The position numbers and the translations under genes are program-made. The notes under the pieces are model-generated. The model made no database searches. It was not told the origin of the DNA and saw nothing but the letters and a program-made list of their open reading frames with translations. Shown piece by piece: positions 56,098 through 64,000 of a DNA stretch of 64,000 nt. The first letter of the stretch is position 1; each line of letters opens with the position of its first letter. Source of the DNA: Burkholderiales bacterium C2 (GTDB lineage: Bacteria; Pseudomonadota; Gammaproteobacteria; Burkholderiales; Burkholderiaceae_C); NCBI GenBank assembly GCA_005503085.1, contig SCOI01000002.1:186001-250000 (forward strand), given 5' to 3'.

Positions 56098-59000
56098 ATG
56101 CCCAGCACCGACCTCATTGCGCCATCACCGGCGCTGCGCGACTACAAGCTCTCCGACAATCTCGGCGCCAAGAGCGGCCAGGTCTTCATGACCGGCACCC
56201 AGGCCCTGGTGCGGCTGCTGCTGGCGCAGAAGGCGCTGGACGAGCGTGCCGGGCTGAAGACCGCCGGCTTCGTCTCCGGCTACCGCGGCAGCCCGCTGGG
56301 CATGGTGGACCAGCAGCTCTGGAAGGCCAAGAAGTTCCTTGACGCCGCGCAGGTCAACTTCCTGCCCGCGATCAACGAAGACCTGGCCGCCACCGCCTGC
56401 CTCGGCGTGCAACGCGTCGCGCTGGACCCCAAGCGCACCGTCGATGGCGTGTTCGCGATGTGGTACGGCAAGGGGCCGGGCGTCGACCGCTCCGGCGACG
56501 CGCTCAAGCATGGCAATGTCTACGGCAGCTCCAGCCAGGGCGGTGTGCTGGTGGTCTGCGGGGACGACCATGGCTGCGTCTCGTCCAGCACCCCGCACCA
56601 GAGCGATCTGGCCCTGCAGGCCTGGAGCATGCCGCTGGTGCATCCGGCCAATGTCGCCGAGTACCTGGAGTTCGGCCTCTACGGCTGGGCGCTCTCGCGC
56701 TTCTCCGGCGCCTGGGTCGGCTTCAAGGCCATCTCCGAGGTGGTCGAGTCCGGCATGACCGTCGATCTGGACAGCGTGCCGCTGGACTTCGAGCTGCCCG
56801 TCGATCACCAGCCCGCAACCAACCTGCACATCCGCAGCGTCGACCTGCCCTCGCTGGAGCTGGAGTCGCGCCTGGAGCATAAGCTGGCCGCGGTGCGCGC
56901 CTTCAGCAAGCTGAACTCCATCGACAAGCACATCGTCGCCAGCCCCAGCGCCACCCTGGGCATCGTCACGGTGGGCAAGGCGCACTACGACTTCATGGAG
57001 GTGCTGCGCCGCCTGGACCTGGACCCGAATGCGCTGGCCGCGGCCGGCGTGCGGGTCTACAAGGTGGGCCTGGTCTACCCGCTGGAGACCACGCGCATGG
57101 CCGAGTTCGCCCAGGGGCTCACCGATATGCTGGTGATCGAGGAAAAGGCCCCGGTGGTCGAGCGCCAGATCAAGGAGCTGCTCTACCACCTGCCCGACGC
57201 GCAACGCCCCCATGTGATCGGCAAGACCGACGAGCATGGCGCGGCCGTGCTCTCCAGCCTTGGCGAGCTGCGCCCCTCGCGCATCATGTCCACCGTGGCC
57301 GAATGGCTGGCGCGCTTGAACCCGGCGCTGGACCGCCGCCATCTGGTGGTCGATTTCCTGACCCCCTGCCTGCTCAGCAATGCGGCCGACGGCGTGCGGC
57401 GCCAGCCCTACTTCTGCTCCGGCTGCCCGCACAACACCAGCACCAAACTGCCAGAAGGCTCCAGGGCTCTCGCCGGCATCGGCTGCCACTTCATGGCCAG
57501 CTGGATGGAGCGCGGCACCTCGGGCCTGATACAGATGGGCGCCGAGGGCGTGGACTGGGCGGCGGCCTCGCGCTTCACGACCGAGAAGCATGTGTTCCAG
57601 AACCTCGGCGACGGCACCTACTATCACTCCGGCTATCTGGCGATCCGCCAGGCCATCGCCGCGAAAACCAATATCACCTACAAGATCCTCTACAACGATG
57701 CGGTCGCGATGACCGGCGGTCAGCCGGTCGACGGCCAGACCAGCGTGCCGCAGATCGCGCGCCAGGTCGAGGCCGAGGGCGTCAAGCGCCTGGTCGTCGT
57801 CTCCGACGAGATCGGCAAATACGAGGGTCATCACGGGCTGTTCCCGGCCGGCACCAGCTTCTTTGATCGCAGCGAGATGGACAAGGTCCAGCGCGAGCTT
57901 CGAGACATAGAGGGCGTCACCGTGCTGATCTATGACCAGACCTGTGCCGCCGAGAAGCGCCGCCGCCGCAAGAAGAAGGAATTCCCCGATCCGCCGAAGC
58001 GCATCTTCATCAACGAGCAGGTCTGCGAGGGCTGCGGCGACTGCGGCCAGGCCTCAAACTGCCTGTCGGTCGTGCCGGTCGAGACCGACTTCGGCCGCAA
58101 GCGAGCGATCGAGCAATCGAGCTGCAACAAGGACTTTTCCTGCGTCAATGGCTTTTGCCCCAGCTTTGTCTCGGTGCATGGCGCGCAGCTGAAGAAGAAG
58201 GTCGGCGCTGGATACACGGCGCAAGACCTGGCCCGCGAGATCGCCGCCATCGGCACGCCCGCCGCCTGGGACTGGACCGGGCCCTTCGACCTGCTGGTCA
58301 CCGGCGTCGGCGGCACAGGCGTCGTCACGGTCGGGGCGCTGGTCAGCATGGCGGCCCATCTGGAAGGCAAGCAGGCCTCGGTGCTGGACTTCATGGGTTT
58401 CGCGCAAAAGGGCGGCTCGGTGCTGAGCTTCGTGCGCCTGGCGCCGACCCAGGATCTGCTGAACCAGGTTCGCATCGACACCCAGCAGGCCGATGTGCTC
58501 TTGGCCTGCGATATGGTGGTCGGCGCCAGCCCCGACGCGCTGGGCACCGTCAAGCCGGGCCGCACCGTGATCCTGGCCAACACGCATGAGCTGCCGACCG
58601 CGGCCTTTGTGCGCAACCCCGATGCGAATCTGCAGGGCGAGTCCCTGCTGGCCAAGATGCGCCATGCCGTCAATGACGACGCGCTCTTGTCCACCATCGA
58701 CGCCCAGGCCATCGCGCAGCAGCTGATGGGCGACACCATGCCCAGCAACATCATCATGCTGGGCGCCTGTTATCAGCGCGGCCTGATCCCGCTCAGCGAA
58801 GCGGCGCTGATGCGCGCGATCGAGCTGAACGGAGTCGCGGTCGAAGGCAACAAGACCGCCTTCGCGCTGGGCCGCCTGGCCATCGCCGCGCCGGACGCGA
58901 TCAAGCGCCTGGGCGGCGAGCGCGCCCAGCCGGTGCAGCTGCTGCTGGGCCAGGACAAGCTCGATGGCCCCGAAGGCCTGATCGCACGCCGCGTCGCCCA

Positions 59001-59673
59001 TCTGACGGCCTATCAGGACGCCGCCTATGCACAGCGCTATCTGGCCCTGGTCGACAAGGTGCGTGCGGCCGAGGCGACCCTGGGCGAAGCCGGCAAGGCC
59101 GAGCGCTTAGCCAAGGCCGTCGCCCGCTACTACGCCAAGCTGCTGGCCATCAAGGACGAGTGGGAGGTGGCCCGCCTCTACACCGACGGCAAGTTCGAAG
59201 CCAGCATGCGCGCCCAGTTCGACAACTGGGAGCGTCTGTCCTTCCATATGGCACCGCCGCTGCTGTCAAAACCTGGCCCCGATGGACGCGCAAAGAAAGT
59301 CGAGCTGGGCTCGTGGACCTTCAAGGCCTTGAAGCTCATGGCCAAGCTCAAGGGCTTGCGCGGCACGCCGCTGGATGTTTTCGGCAAGACCGAGGAGCGC
59401 CGCCTGGAGCGCCAGCTGATCAGCGACTATGAGGCCTTGATCGACGAGCTGCTGGCCACGCTCAGCGCCGACAAGCTGGAGCTGGCCGTCAAGCTGGCCC
59501 GGCTGCCGGAGTCCATCCGCGGCTACGGCCATGTCAAGCTGGCCAATGTCGTGACGGTGCGGGCGCAGCAGAAGGAGCTGCTGGACCGCTTCCACGGCCG
59601 GGTCACTGCGGCTCCGGTGCAGATCGTCTCGAACAAGCCGGTGGAACGGGTGAAGGGCGTGGCGGAGCTGTGA
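56098..59673 (+). CDS. Fused indolepyruvate ferredoxin oxidoreductase (IorA-IorB type, 2-ketoacid:acceptor oxidoreductase)
   Basis: 1191 residues. The order is a pyrimidine domain (residues ~20-200, FVSGYRGSPLGMVDQQLW), a central domain, the TPP-binding domain (~440-600: LGDGTYYHSGYLAIRQAI, YNDAVAMTGGQPVDGQTSVP), a ferredoxin-like Cys region (~640-690: CEGCGDCGQASNC and later C's) and a gamma domain (~725-930: VTGVGGTGVVTVGALVSMAA). It oxidatively decarboxylates aryl or branched 2-oxoacids to acyl-CoA. The alpha, beta and gamma functions are on one chain, as usual in aerobic Burkholderiales. A downstream ~250-residue C-terminal part has no clear name. Divergent from the Lrp-type gene. Confidence 0.93.
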   Translation: MPSTDLIAPSPALRDYKLSDNLGAKSGQVFMTGTQALVRLLLAQKALDERAGLKTAGFVSGYRGSPLGMVDQQLWKAKKFLDAAQVNFLPAINEDLAATACLGVQRVALDPKRTVDGVFAMWYGKGPGVDRSGDALKHGNVYGSSSQGGVLVVCGDDHGCVSSSTPHQSDLALQAWSMPLVHPANVAEYLEFGLYGWALSRFSGAWVGFKAISEVVESGMTVDLDSVPLDFELPVDHQPATNLHIRSVDLPSLELESRLEHKLAAVRAFSKLNSIDKHIVASPSATLGIVTVGKAHYDFMEVLRRLDLDPNALAAAGVRVYKVGLVYPLETTRMAEFAQGLTDMLVIEEKAPVVERQIKELLYHLPDAQRPHVIGKTDEHGAAVLSSLGELRPSRIMSTVAEWLARLNPALDRRHLVVDFLTPCLLSNAADGVRRQPYFCSGCPHNTSTKLPEGSRALAGIGCHFMASWMERGTSGLIQMGAEGVDWAAASRFTTEKHVFQNLGDGTYYHSGYLAIRQAIAAKTNITYKILYNDAVAMTGGQPVDGQTSVPQIARQVEAEGVKRLVVVSDEIGKYEGHHGLFPAGTSFFDRSEMDKVQRELRDIEGVTVLIYDQTCAAEKRRRRKKKEFPDPPKRIFINEQVCEGCGDCGQASNCLSVVPVETDFGRKRAIEQSSCNKDFSCVNGFCPSFVSVHGAQLKKKVGAGYTAQDLAREIAAIGTPAAWDWTGPFDLLVTGVGGTGVVTVGALVSMAAHLEGKQASVLDFMGFAQKGGSVLSFVRLAPTQDLLNQVRIDTQQADVLLACDMVVGASPDALGTVKPGRTVILANTHELPTAAFVRNPDANLQGESLLAKMRHAVNDDALLSTIDAQAIAQQLMGDTMPSNIIMLGACYQRGLIPLSEAALMRAIELNGVAVEGNKTAFALGRLAIAAPDAIKRLGGERAQPVQLLLGQDKLDGPEGLIARRVAHLTAYQDAAYAQRYLALVDKVRAAEATLGEAGKAERLAKAVARYYAKLLAIKDEWEVARLYTDGKFEASMRAQFDNWERLSFHMAPPLLSKPGPDGRAKKVELGSWTFKALKLMAKLKGLRGTPLDVFGKTEERRLERQLISDYEALIDELLATLSADKLELAVKLARLPESIRGYGHVKLANVVTVRAQQKELLDRFHGRVTAAPVQIVSNKPVERVKGVAEL

Positions 59674-59679
59674 CCTCGC

Positions 59680-60498
59680 TCAGCGCAGCATGCTCGACAT
59701 CGCCGACAGGCTGTTGAGCATGCGCACCGCCGCCTCGACGGTCGGGGCCTCGAAGGCCAGTTCGTCGCCGCCCAGGCGGCGCAGCGTCGGCCATTGGCAG
59801 AACAGATCGGCCAGCGCCGTGCTCTGGGTCTGCAGGCGCACCGTGACGGGGCCGCTGATCACGAAGGGCTTGGCCTTGGGCTGCGCCAGCGCGCTCTTGA
59901 CGCCCTCGCGTATCGCCGCGCAGGCCGCGCTGGGCGACAGGCTGACGCCCGTGCTGAAGCCGTGGGCACGCTTGGTCTGCACGAAGACCGTGTCGGGGAA
60001 TAGCGCGCGGTGCTCGGCGACAAAGACATCGTCGCCGCTGGCCATCGCGACCGGCACGCCGTACTCGCCGGCCAGCGCGCCATAGATGCCCATCTCGCCG
60101 AGCTCCTGCTCGTTGAAGAACACACGGGCGAAGGCGAAGCTGTTGATCGTGTGGGCCAGCACGCCCGGGCCTTGCGCGCGGCCGTGATAGCCGATCATGC
60201 AGACGGCCGTGACCCCCGCCTCCTCGACCCCGGCCACCATGCTCAGATAGCGAGGCTTGCCCAGCACCGCCTGCGCGCGTGCATCGAGCAGATCGGGCAG
60301 CAGATTGCGGAAACCGCCGTGCGAATCGTTGACCAGCACATCGCTAGCACCCGCCTCGAAGGCGCCGGCGATGGCCGCATTGGCCTCGTCCGTCATCAGC
60401 CGGCGGGCGCGCTCGTACTCGGTATTGCCGGCGCGGGTCTGCTCGGGATGGAAGACGCCGGCGACGCCCTCGATATCGGTGGAGATCAGGATTTTCAT
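59680..60498 (-). CDS. M55 family D-aminopeptidase (DppA type)
   Basis: 272 residues. The DppA zinc site is clear: Asp8 and Glu10 in STDIEGVAGV, His60 in VNDSHGG, His105 in IGYHGRA, and a Glu in the FNEQELGE segment. The family releases N-terminal D-residues (D-Ala, Gly) from short peptides, as decamers. The start overlaps the DmpA-type gene stop. Encoded with gsiBCD, so it probably processes imported peptides. Confidence 0.94.
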   Translation of the reverse strand: MKILISTDIEGVAGVFHPEQTRAGNTEYERARRLMTDEANAAIAGAFEAGASDVLVNDSHGGFRNLLPDLLDARAQAVLGKPRYLSMVAGVEEAGVTAVCMIGYHGRAQGPGVLAHTINSFAFARVFFNEQELGEMGIYGALAGEYGVPVAMASGDDVFVAEHRALFPDTVFVQTKRAHGFSTGVSLSPSAACAAIREGVKSALAQPKAKPFVISGPVTVRLQTQSTALADLFCQWPTLRRLGGDELAFEAPTVEAAVRMLNSLSAMSSMLR

Positions 60499-61514
60499 GG
60501 GCGTGTCTTCAGCAGATCGGACAGGGCCGCGCGGTAGTGGCCGGCGCGGCCGGTGACGGCCTCGGCGCGGAACAAGGCATGCAGGATGGCCTGCTCGGTA
60601 CTGTCGGCCGCGGCCTGGAACAGCTCGTCCAGACGCGCGTCGTGCAGCAGCGCGACGGCGGGCATGGGCCGCAGCGGATCCTGCGGCAGGGTGTAGGCGG
60701 TCGAGAAGGCCAGCGCGATGTCGCCGCTGCCGTGGCCGAACACCGAGCCGGTACGCGCGAGGCCGGCACCGGCTCGCAAGGCCAGGCGGCGCAGCTGGCG
60801 CGCGTCCAGCGGCGCATCGGTGGCCAGCAGCATGATGATGGAACCCTTCTCGGGGCCGCTATCAGCCTGAGTCTGGGCACCGGCCTGCAGGTCACCGAGG
60901 ACTTGACCGGCCACGGTCAGCTGTTCGGGTCGGCCGTAGTTGGCCAGCACCAGCGCGCCGACCCGGTACTTGCCGCAGCAGCGCGAGGCGCTGCCGATGC
61001 CGCCCTTCAGGCCGAAGCTGGACATGCCGCGCCCGGCGCCCACCGAGCCCTGCTCGAATCGCACATCGGCTGCCGCCAGTGCCTGTAGATAGTGTTGCTC
61101 GGTGATGGCCAGGCGCTGGATGTCGTTCAGATAGCCGTCATTGCACTCGAACACCAGCGGGTTGACGGTGGGCAGGCGCCGGCCGGTCTCGGGATTGGCG
61201 GCGATGCAGGCGCGGATCTGCGCCTGCGCCACCGCCGCGACCGAGAAGGTATTGGTCAGCGCGATTGGCGTCTCCAGCACACCGAGCTCCTCGACCTGCA
61301 CCAGGCCTATGCTCTTGCCGAAGCCGTTGATCACCGCCGCTGCGGCCGGCACGCGCTCGCGGAAGGGGTCACTCTGATGCGGTCGCACGACGGTGACGCC
61401 GGTCTGCAGATCACCGTCCGCCCGCGTGCAATGGCCGACCGTGACGCCGGCCACATCGCTGATCGCGTCCAGCGGGCCGGACGGCAGCGTGCCGATGCGG
61501 GGCGCTTGCTTCAT
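60495..61514 (-). CDS. P1 family peptidase / L-aminopeptidase-D-esterase (DmpA type)
   Basis: 339 residues. The N-terminal-nucleophile fold is indicated by DAISDVAGVTVGHCT, SFGLKGGIGSASRCCGKYRV and the auto-cleavage region EKGSIIMLLATDAPL. Ser225 after Gly224 is the likely nucleophile that frees a beta chain of 115 residues, as in DmpA. These enzymes cleave L-aminoacyl or D-ester bonds and beta-peptides. It starts one base after the gsiD stop and overlaps the M55 gene. Confidence 0.93.
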   Translation of the reverse strand: MKQAPRIGTLPSGPLDAISDVAGVTVGHCTRADGDLQTGVTVVRPHQSDPFRERVPAAAAVINGFGKSIGLVQVEELGVLETPIALTNTFSVAAVAQAQIRACIAANPETGRRLPTVNPLVFECNDGYLNDIQRLAITEQHYLQALAAADVRFEQGSVGAGRGMSSFGLKGGIGSASRCCGKYRVGALVLANYGRPEQLTVAGQVLGDLQAGAQTQADSGPEKGSIIMLLATDAPLDARQLRRLALRAGAGLARTGSVFGHGSGDIALAFSTAYTLPQDPLRPMPAVALLHDARLDELFQAAADSTEQAILHALFRAEAVTGRAGHYRAALSDLLKTRP

Positions 61515-61515
61515 A

Positions 61516-62400
61516 TCACTTGCGGTCGATCTTCGGGTCGAGCGCGTCGCGCAGGCCGTCGCCCAGCAGATTGAAGGCGAGCACGGTCAGGAAGATCGCC
61601 AGGCTAGGGAACAGCGCGACATGCGGTGCGTTGACCATGTCGGCACGGGCCTCGTTGAGCATCGCGCCCCACTCGGGCGTCGGTGGCTGCGCGCCCATGC
61701 CGAGGAAAGAAAGGCTGGCGGCCGTGATGATGGAGGTGCCCAGGCGCATCGTGAAATAGACGACGATGGACGAGATCGTGCCCGGCAGGATGTGGCGCAC
61801 GATGATGGTCCAGTCGTTGGCGCCAATGCTGCGCACCGCCTCGACATAAGTCATCTGCTTGAGCACCAGCGTGTTGCCGCGCACCAGGCGGGCAAAGGCC
61901 GGCACGCTGAACACCGAGACCGCGACCACGACGTTGATCATGCTGCTGCCCAGGATCGCGACCACGCCCAGCGCCAGCAGGATGCCGGGGAAGGCGAACA
62001 GCACGTCCGAGATGCGCATCACGATGCGGTCCCACCAGCCCTCGTAATAGCCGGCGAGCAGGCCCAGGGCCGTGCCGATCAGGCCGCCAATCGCGACCGA
62101 CAGAAAGCCGGTGGCCAGCGAGATGCGCGCGCCCAGCAGGATGCGGCTGAAGATATCGCGTCCCAGCGGGTCCACGCCCAGCCAGTGCACGGCCGACGGG
62201 CCTTCGTTGAGCCGCTCGTAGTCGAAGAAGTTCTCGGCGTCGTAAGGCGCGATCCAGGGTGCGAACAGCGCCACCAGGATCAGGAGCGCGACGAAGACCA
62301 GCGCGGCCATCGCCACATGCTGCTTGCGGAACTTGCGCCAGAACTCGGTCCAGGGCGTGCGCACGCCTTCGGCGCTGGGGATGGAGGTCGTGGTGCTCAT
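61516..62400 (-). CDS. gsiD: Glutathione/peptide ABC transporter permease GsiD
   Basis: 294 residues from the ATG at 62400, one base after the gsiC stop. [38 protein letters not shown] and [20 protein letters not shown] follow E. coli GsiD closely from memory. Six membrane segments and the DppC-type coupling loop are present. It forms the channel with GsiC. Confidence 0.95.
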   Translation of the reverse strand: MSTTTSIPSAEGVRTPWTEFWRKFRKQHVAMAALVFVALLILVALFAPWIAPYDAENFFDYERLNEGPSAVHWLGVDPLGRDIFSRILLGARISLATGFLSVAIGGLIGTALGLLAGYYEGWWDRIVMRISDVLFAFPGILLALGVVAILGSSMINVVVAVSVFSVPAFARLVRGNTLVLKQMTYVEAVRSIGANDWTIIVRHILPGTISSIVVYFTMRLGTSIITAASLSFLGMGAQPPTPEWGAMLNEARADMVNAPHVALFPSLAIFLTVLAFNLLGDGLRDALDPKIDRK

Positions 62401-62401
62401 A

Positions 62402-63322
62402 TCACTTGTAGCGGATGGTCGGATTGATATAGCCATAGAGCAGATCCACGATCAGATTGATCAGGATGAATTCCAGCGAGAACAGCAGCACCAGGGTCTG
62501 GATCACCGGGTAGTCGCGCTGGGTCACCGAGTCGACCAGCAGACGGCCCAGGCCCGGCCAGTTGAAGACGGCCTCGACGACGATGGAGCCGCCCAGCAGG
62601 AAGCCGAACTGCAGGCCCATCATCGTGACCACCGGGATCAGCGCATTGCGCAGGCAATGCTTGGCGATGACCTTGCGCTCGTTCAGGCCCTTGGCCCGCG
62701 CGGTGCGTACAAAGTCTTCCTGGATCACCTCGACAAAGGAGGCGCGGGTGAAGCGCGCCATCACCGCCGCCACCGCCGCGCCCAGGGTCAGCGAGGGCAG
62801 GATGTAGTGCTTCCAGCTGTCGGCGCCCACCGTCGGCAGCCAGCCCAGCTGGACCGAGAAGATCTGCATCAAGAGCATGCCCAGGGCGAAGGCCGGGAAG
62901 GAGATGCCCGAGACCGCGATGGTCATGCCCAGCCGGTCCGGCCACTGATTGCGATAGACGGCCGAGACGATGCCTATGGTCATGCCGAAGATGACGGCCC
63001 AGGCCATGCTGCTGACGGTCAGCAGCAGCGTGGGCATGAAGCGCTCGGCGATCTCGGTGGCGACCGGGCGGCGCGTGCGCATCGAGGTGCCGAACTCGCC
63101 GGTCAGCATATGGCCGAAGTAGCTGACGAACTGCTCATGCAGCGGCTTGTCCAGGCCCAGCTCCTGGCGCACCAGGGCCACGGTCTGCTCGTCGGCATCC
63201 TGGCCGGCCGCCAGCCGCGCCGGGTCGCCGGGCAGCATGTGCACGAACAGGAAGACCAGCACCGCGACGATCAGCAAGGTGGGGATCAGCCCCAGCAGCC
63301 GTTTCAAGAAATAGTTCAGCAT
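62402..63322 (-). CDS. gsiC: Glutathione/peptide ABC transporter permease GsiC
   Basis: 306 residues starting [19 protein letters not shown], with [35 protein letters not shown] and [20 protein letters not shown]; near-identical landmarks exist in E. coli GsiC. The fit is closer than to DppB, so glutathione or similar gamma-glutamyl peptides are plausible substrates. It starts 70 bases after the binding-protein stop. Confidence 0.95.
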   Translation of the reverse strand: MLNYFLKRLLGLIPTLLIVAVLVFLFVHMLPGDPARLAAGQDADEQTVALVRQELGLDKPLHEQFVSYFGHMLTGEFGTSMRTRRPVATEIAERFMPTLLLTVSSMAWAVIFGMTIGIVSAVYRNQWPDRLGMTIAVSGISFPAFALGMLLMQIFSVQLGWLPTVGADSWKHYILPSLTLGAAVAAVMARFTRASFVEVIQEDFVRTARAKGLNERKVIAKHCLRNALIPVVTMMGLQFGFLLGGSIVVEAVFNWPGLGRLLVDSVTQRDYPVIQTLVLLFSLEFILINLIVDLLYGYINPTIRYK

Positions 63323-63392
63323 GATGGCAAAGGCCAGTCAGAGAGAAGGCCCGCGCCCCATCACACGATGCGGCGCGGGCAGGGCACGGCGC

Positions 63393-64000
63393 TTACTCGG
63401 AGACCGCGATCTCGGTCGAGTTGATATTGCCGTCAGGCATCACGAAGATGCCGGACAGGCGCTTGGCCGTCGCGTACAGGTTCTTCTCGGTGACCAGGGG
63501 CGCCCAGGGCGCGTCCTTCATCAGCTGCTCCTGGGCGGTGCGATAGAACTGCGCCTTCTCGCCATCGTCCACCGACTTCAGGGCCTTGGCGATGGCCTCA
63601 TCGACCACCGGGCTGCTGTAGTAGGAGGCGTTGTTCAGCTTGGGCGGCCAGGCTTCGGTGGACAGCAGCGGACGCAGGGCCCAGTCGGCCTCGCCGGTCG
63701 ACGAGGACCAGCCGGCGTAATACATGCGCACCTTGGCGGTCTTCGGGTCCGGCGCGTTCTGCACCCACTCGACGCGCTGGCCGGGCTCCAGGGCCTGGAC
63801 CTGCACCTTGATGCCGACCTGGGCCAGCTGCTGCTGCAGGAACTGGATGGTCTTCTGCGCGGTGGTGGTCGTGTAGGCGCTCCAGATCACCGACTCGAAG
63901 CCGTTGGCGTAGCCGGCTTCCTTCAACAGTTCGCGGGCCTTCTTCGGGTCATAGGGCCAGGGGGCCATCTTGTGGGCGTACAGCACGCCATTGGGCACAT
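63393..64000 (-). CDS. gsiB: Glutathione/peptide ABC transporter substrate-binding protein GsiB, partial (C-terminus)
   Basis: The last ~202 residues of a family-5 binding protein; the N-terminus is outside the window. YDPKKARELLKEAGYANGFE, QLAQVGIKVQVQALEPGQRV, and YYAGWSSSTGEADWALRPLL match GsiB. It ends ...NINSTEIAVSE. First known gene of the gsiB-gsiC-gsiD-P1-M55 operon; gsiA, if present, would lie upstream. Confidence 0.9.
   Translation of the reverse strand, partial: VPNGVLYAHKMAPWPYDPKKARELLKEAGYANGFESVIWSAYTTTTAQKTIQFLQQQLAQVGIKVQVQALEPGQRVEWVQNAPDPKTAKVRMYYAGWSSSTGEADWALRPLLSTEAWPPKLNNASYYSSPVVDEAIAKALKSVDDGEKAQFYRTAQEQLMKDAPWAPLVTEKNLYATAKRLSGIFVMPDGNINSTEIAVSE

Overview
The window is high-GC, densely packed chromosome with almost no intergenic space; no gap between called genes exceeds about 220 bases. 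Gene content points to a Burkholderiales betaproteobacterium, probably of the Roseateles/Pelomonas/Mitsuaria/Paucibacter group. This is inferred from the imuA-imuB-dnaE2 mutagenesis cassette, a Bug-type tricarboxylate receptor, two PEP-CTERM proteins, phasin and PHB-depolymerase genes, the argB/HAD pair, the dusB-fis-purH order, and a fused indolepyruvate ferredoxin oxidoreductase with a divergent Lrp gene. No rRNA, tRNA, insertion sequence, prophage or CRISPR array was seen.

Layout. 1-3.8 kb: a cut response regulator, a HAD nucleotidase and argB on the minus strand, then a CDF transporter, dtd and a VOC protein on the plus strand. 3.8-5.5 kb: a Bug receptor facing a rhodanese-like protein that lacks its cysteine. 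5.6-14.2 kb: one long minus-strand operon with a complete LivGHMKF-type ABC importer bracketed by two AMP-forming acid:CoA ligases, with a divergent Crp/Fnr-type regulator. 15.2-16.4 kb: a PEP-CTERM phytase-like esterase. 16.6-26.1 kb: a tightly overlapping operon with a peptide-type ABC importer, a D-serine-dehydratase-like PLP enzyme, an RpiR regulator and a D-aminoacylase, with ridA divergent. The shared promoter carries two identical-form TGAAA-N5-TTTCA dyads 84 bp apart and a third, different dyad between them.

26.1-28.6 kb: a HipBA-type toxin-antitoxin pair and an acetyltransferase. 28.8-34.3 kb: the SOS mutasome imuA-imuB-dnaE2 behind a clear LexA box. 34.4-42.2 kb: ordinary single genes (META lipoprotein, Asp/Glu racemase-like protein, GNAT, PHB-depolymerase-type esterase with a CopG-like protein, PNPOx, PRC-barrel, LysR/quinone oxidoreductase, nudC). 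42.3-43.5 kb: a small, visibly less GC-rich insert with a HigBA-type pair and an orphan gene. 43.5-49.4 kb: a multi-zinc-ribbon membrane protein, a two-domain fatty acyl-CoA reductase-like protein, a phasin, a patatin and a second PEP-CTERM protein. 49.4-55.5 kb: M32 carboxypeptidase, YqaA-like membrane protein, a solute-binding protein, and dusB-fis-purH. 55.5-59.7 kb: Lrp/AsnC regulator divergent from the fused 2-ketoacid:ferredoxin oxidoreductase. 59.7-64 kb: gsiB (cut)-gsiC-gsiD followed by a DmpA-type aminopeptidase and an M55 D-aminopeptidase.

A theme is uptake and breakdown of unusual peptides and D-amino acids. The 16.6-26.1 kb operon plausibly imports N-acyl-D-amino acids or peptides, deacylates them and deaminates the D-amino acid, with RidA clearing the reactive enamine. 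The 59.7-64 kb operon couples a glutathione/peptide importer to two peptidases that can act on D-residues. Minor starts were chosen by Shine-Dalgarno spacing and family alignment from memory; no searches were run.
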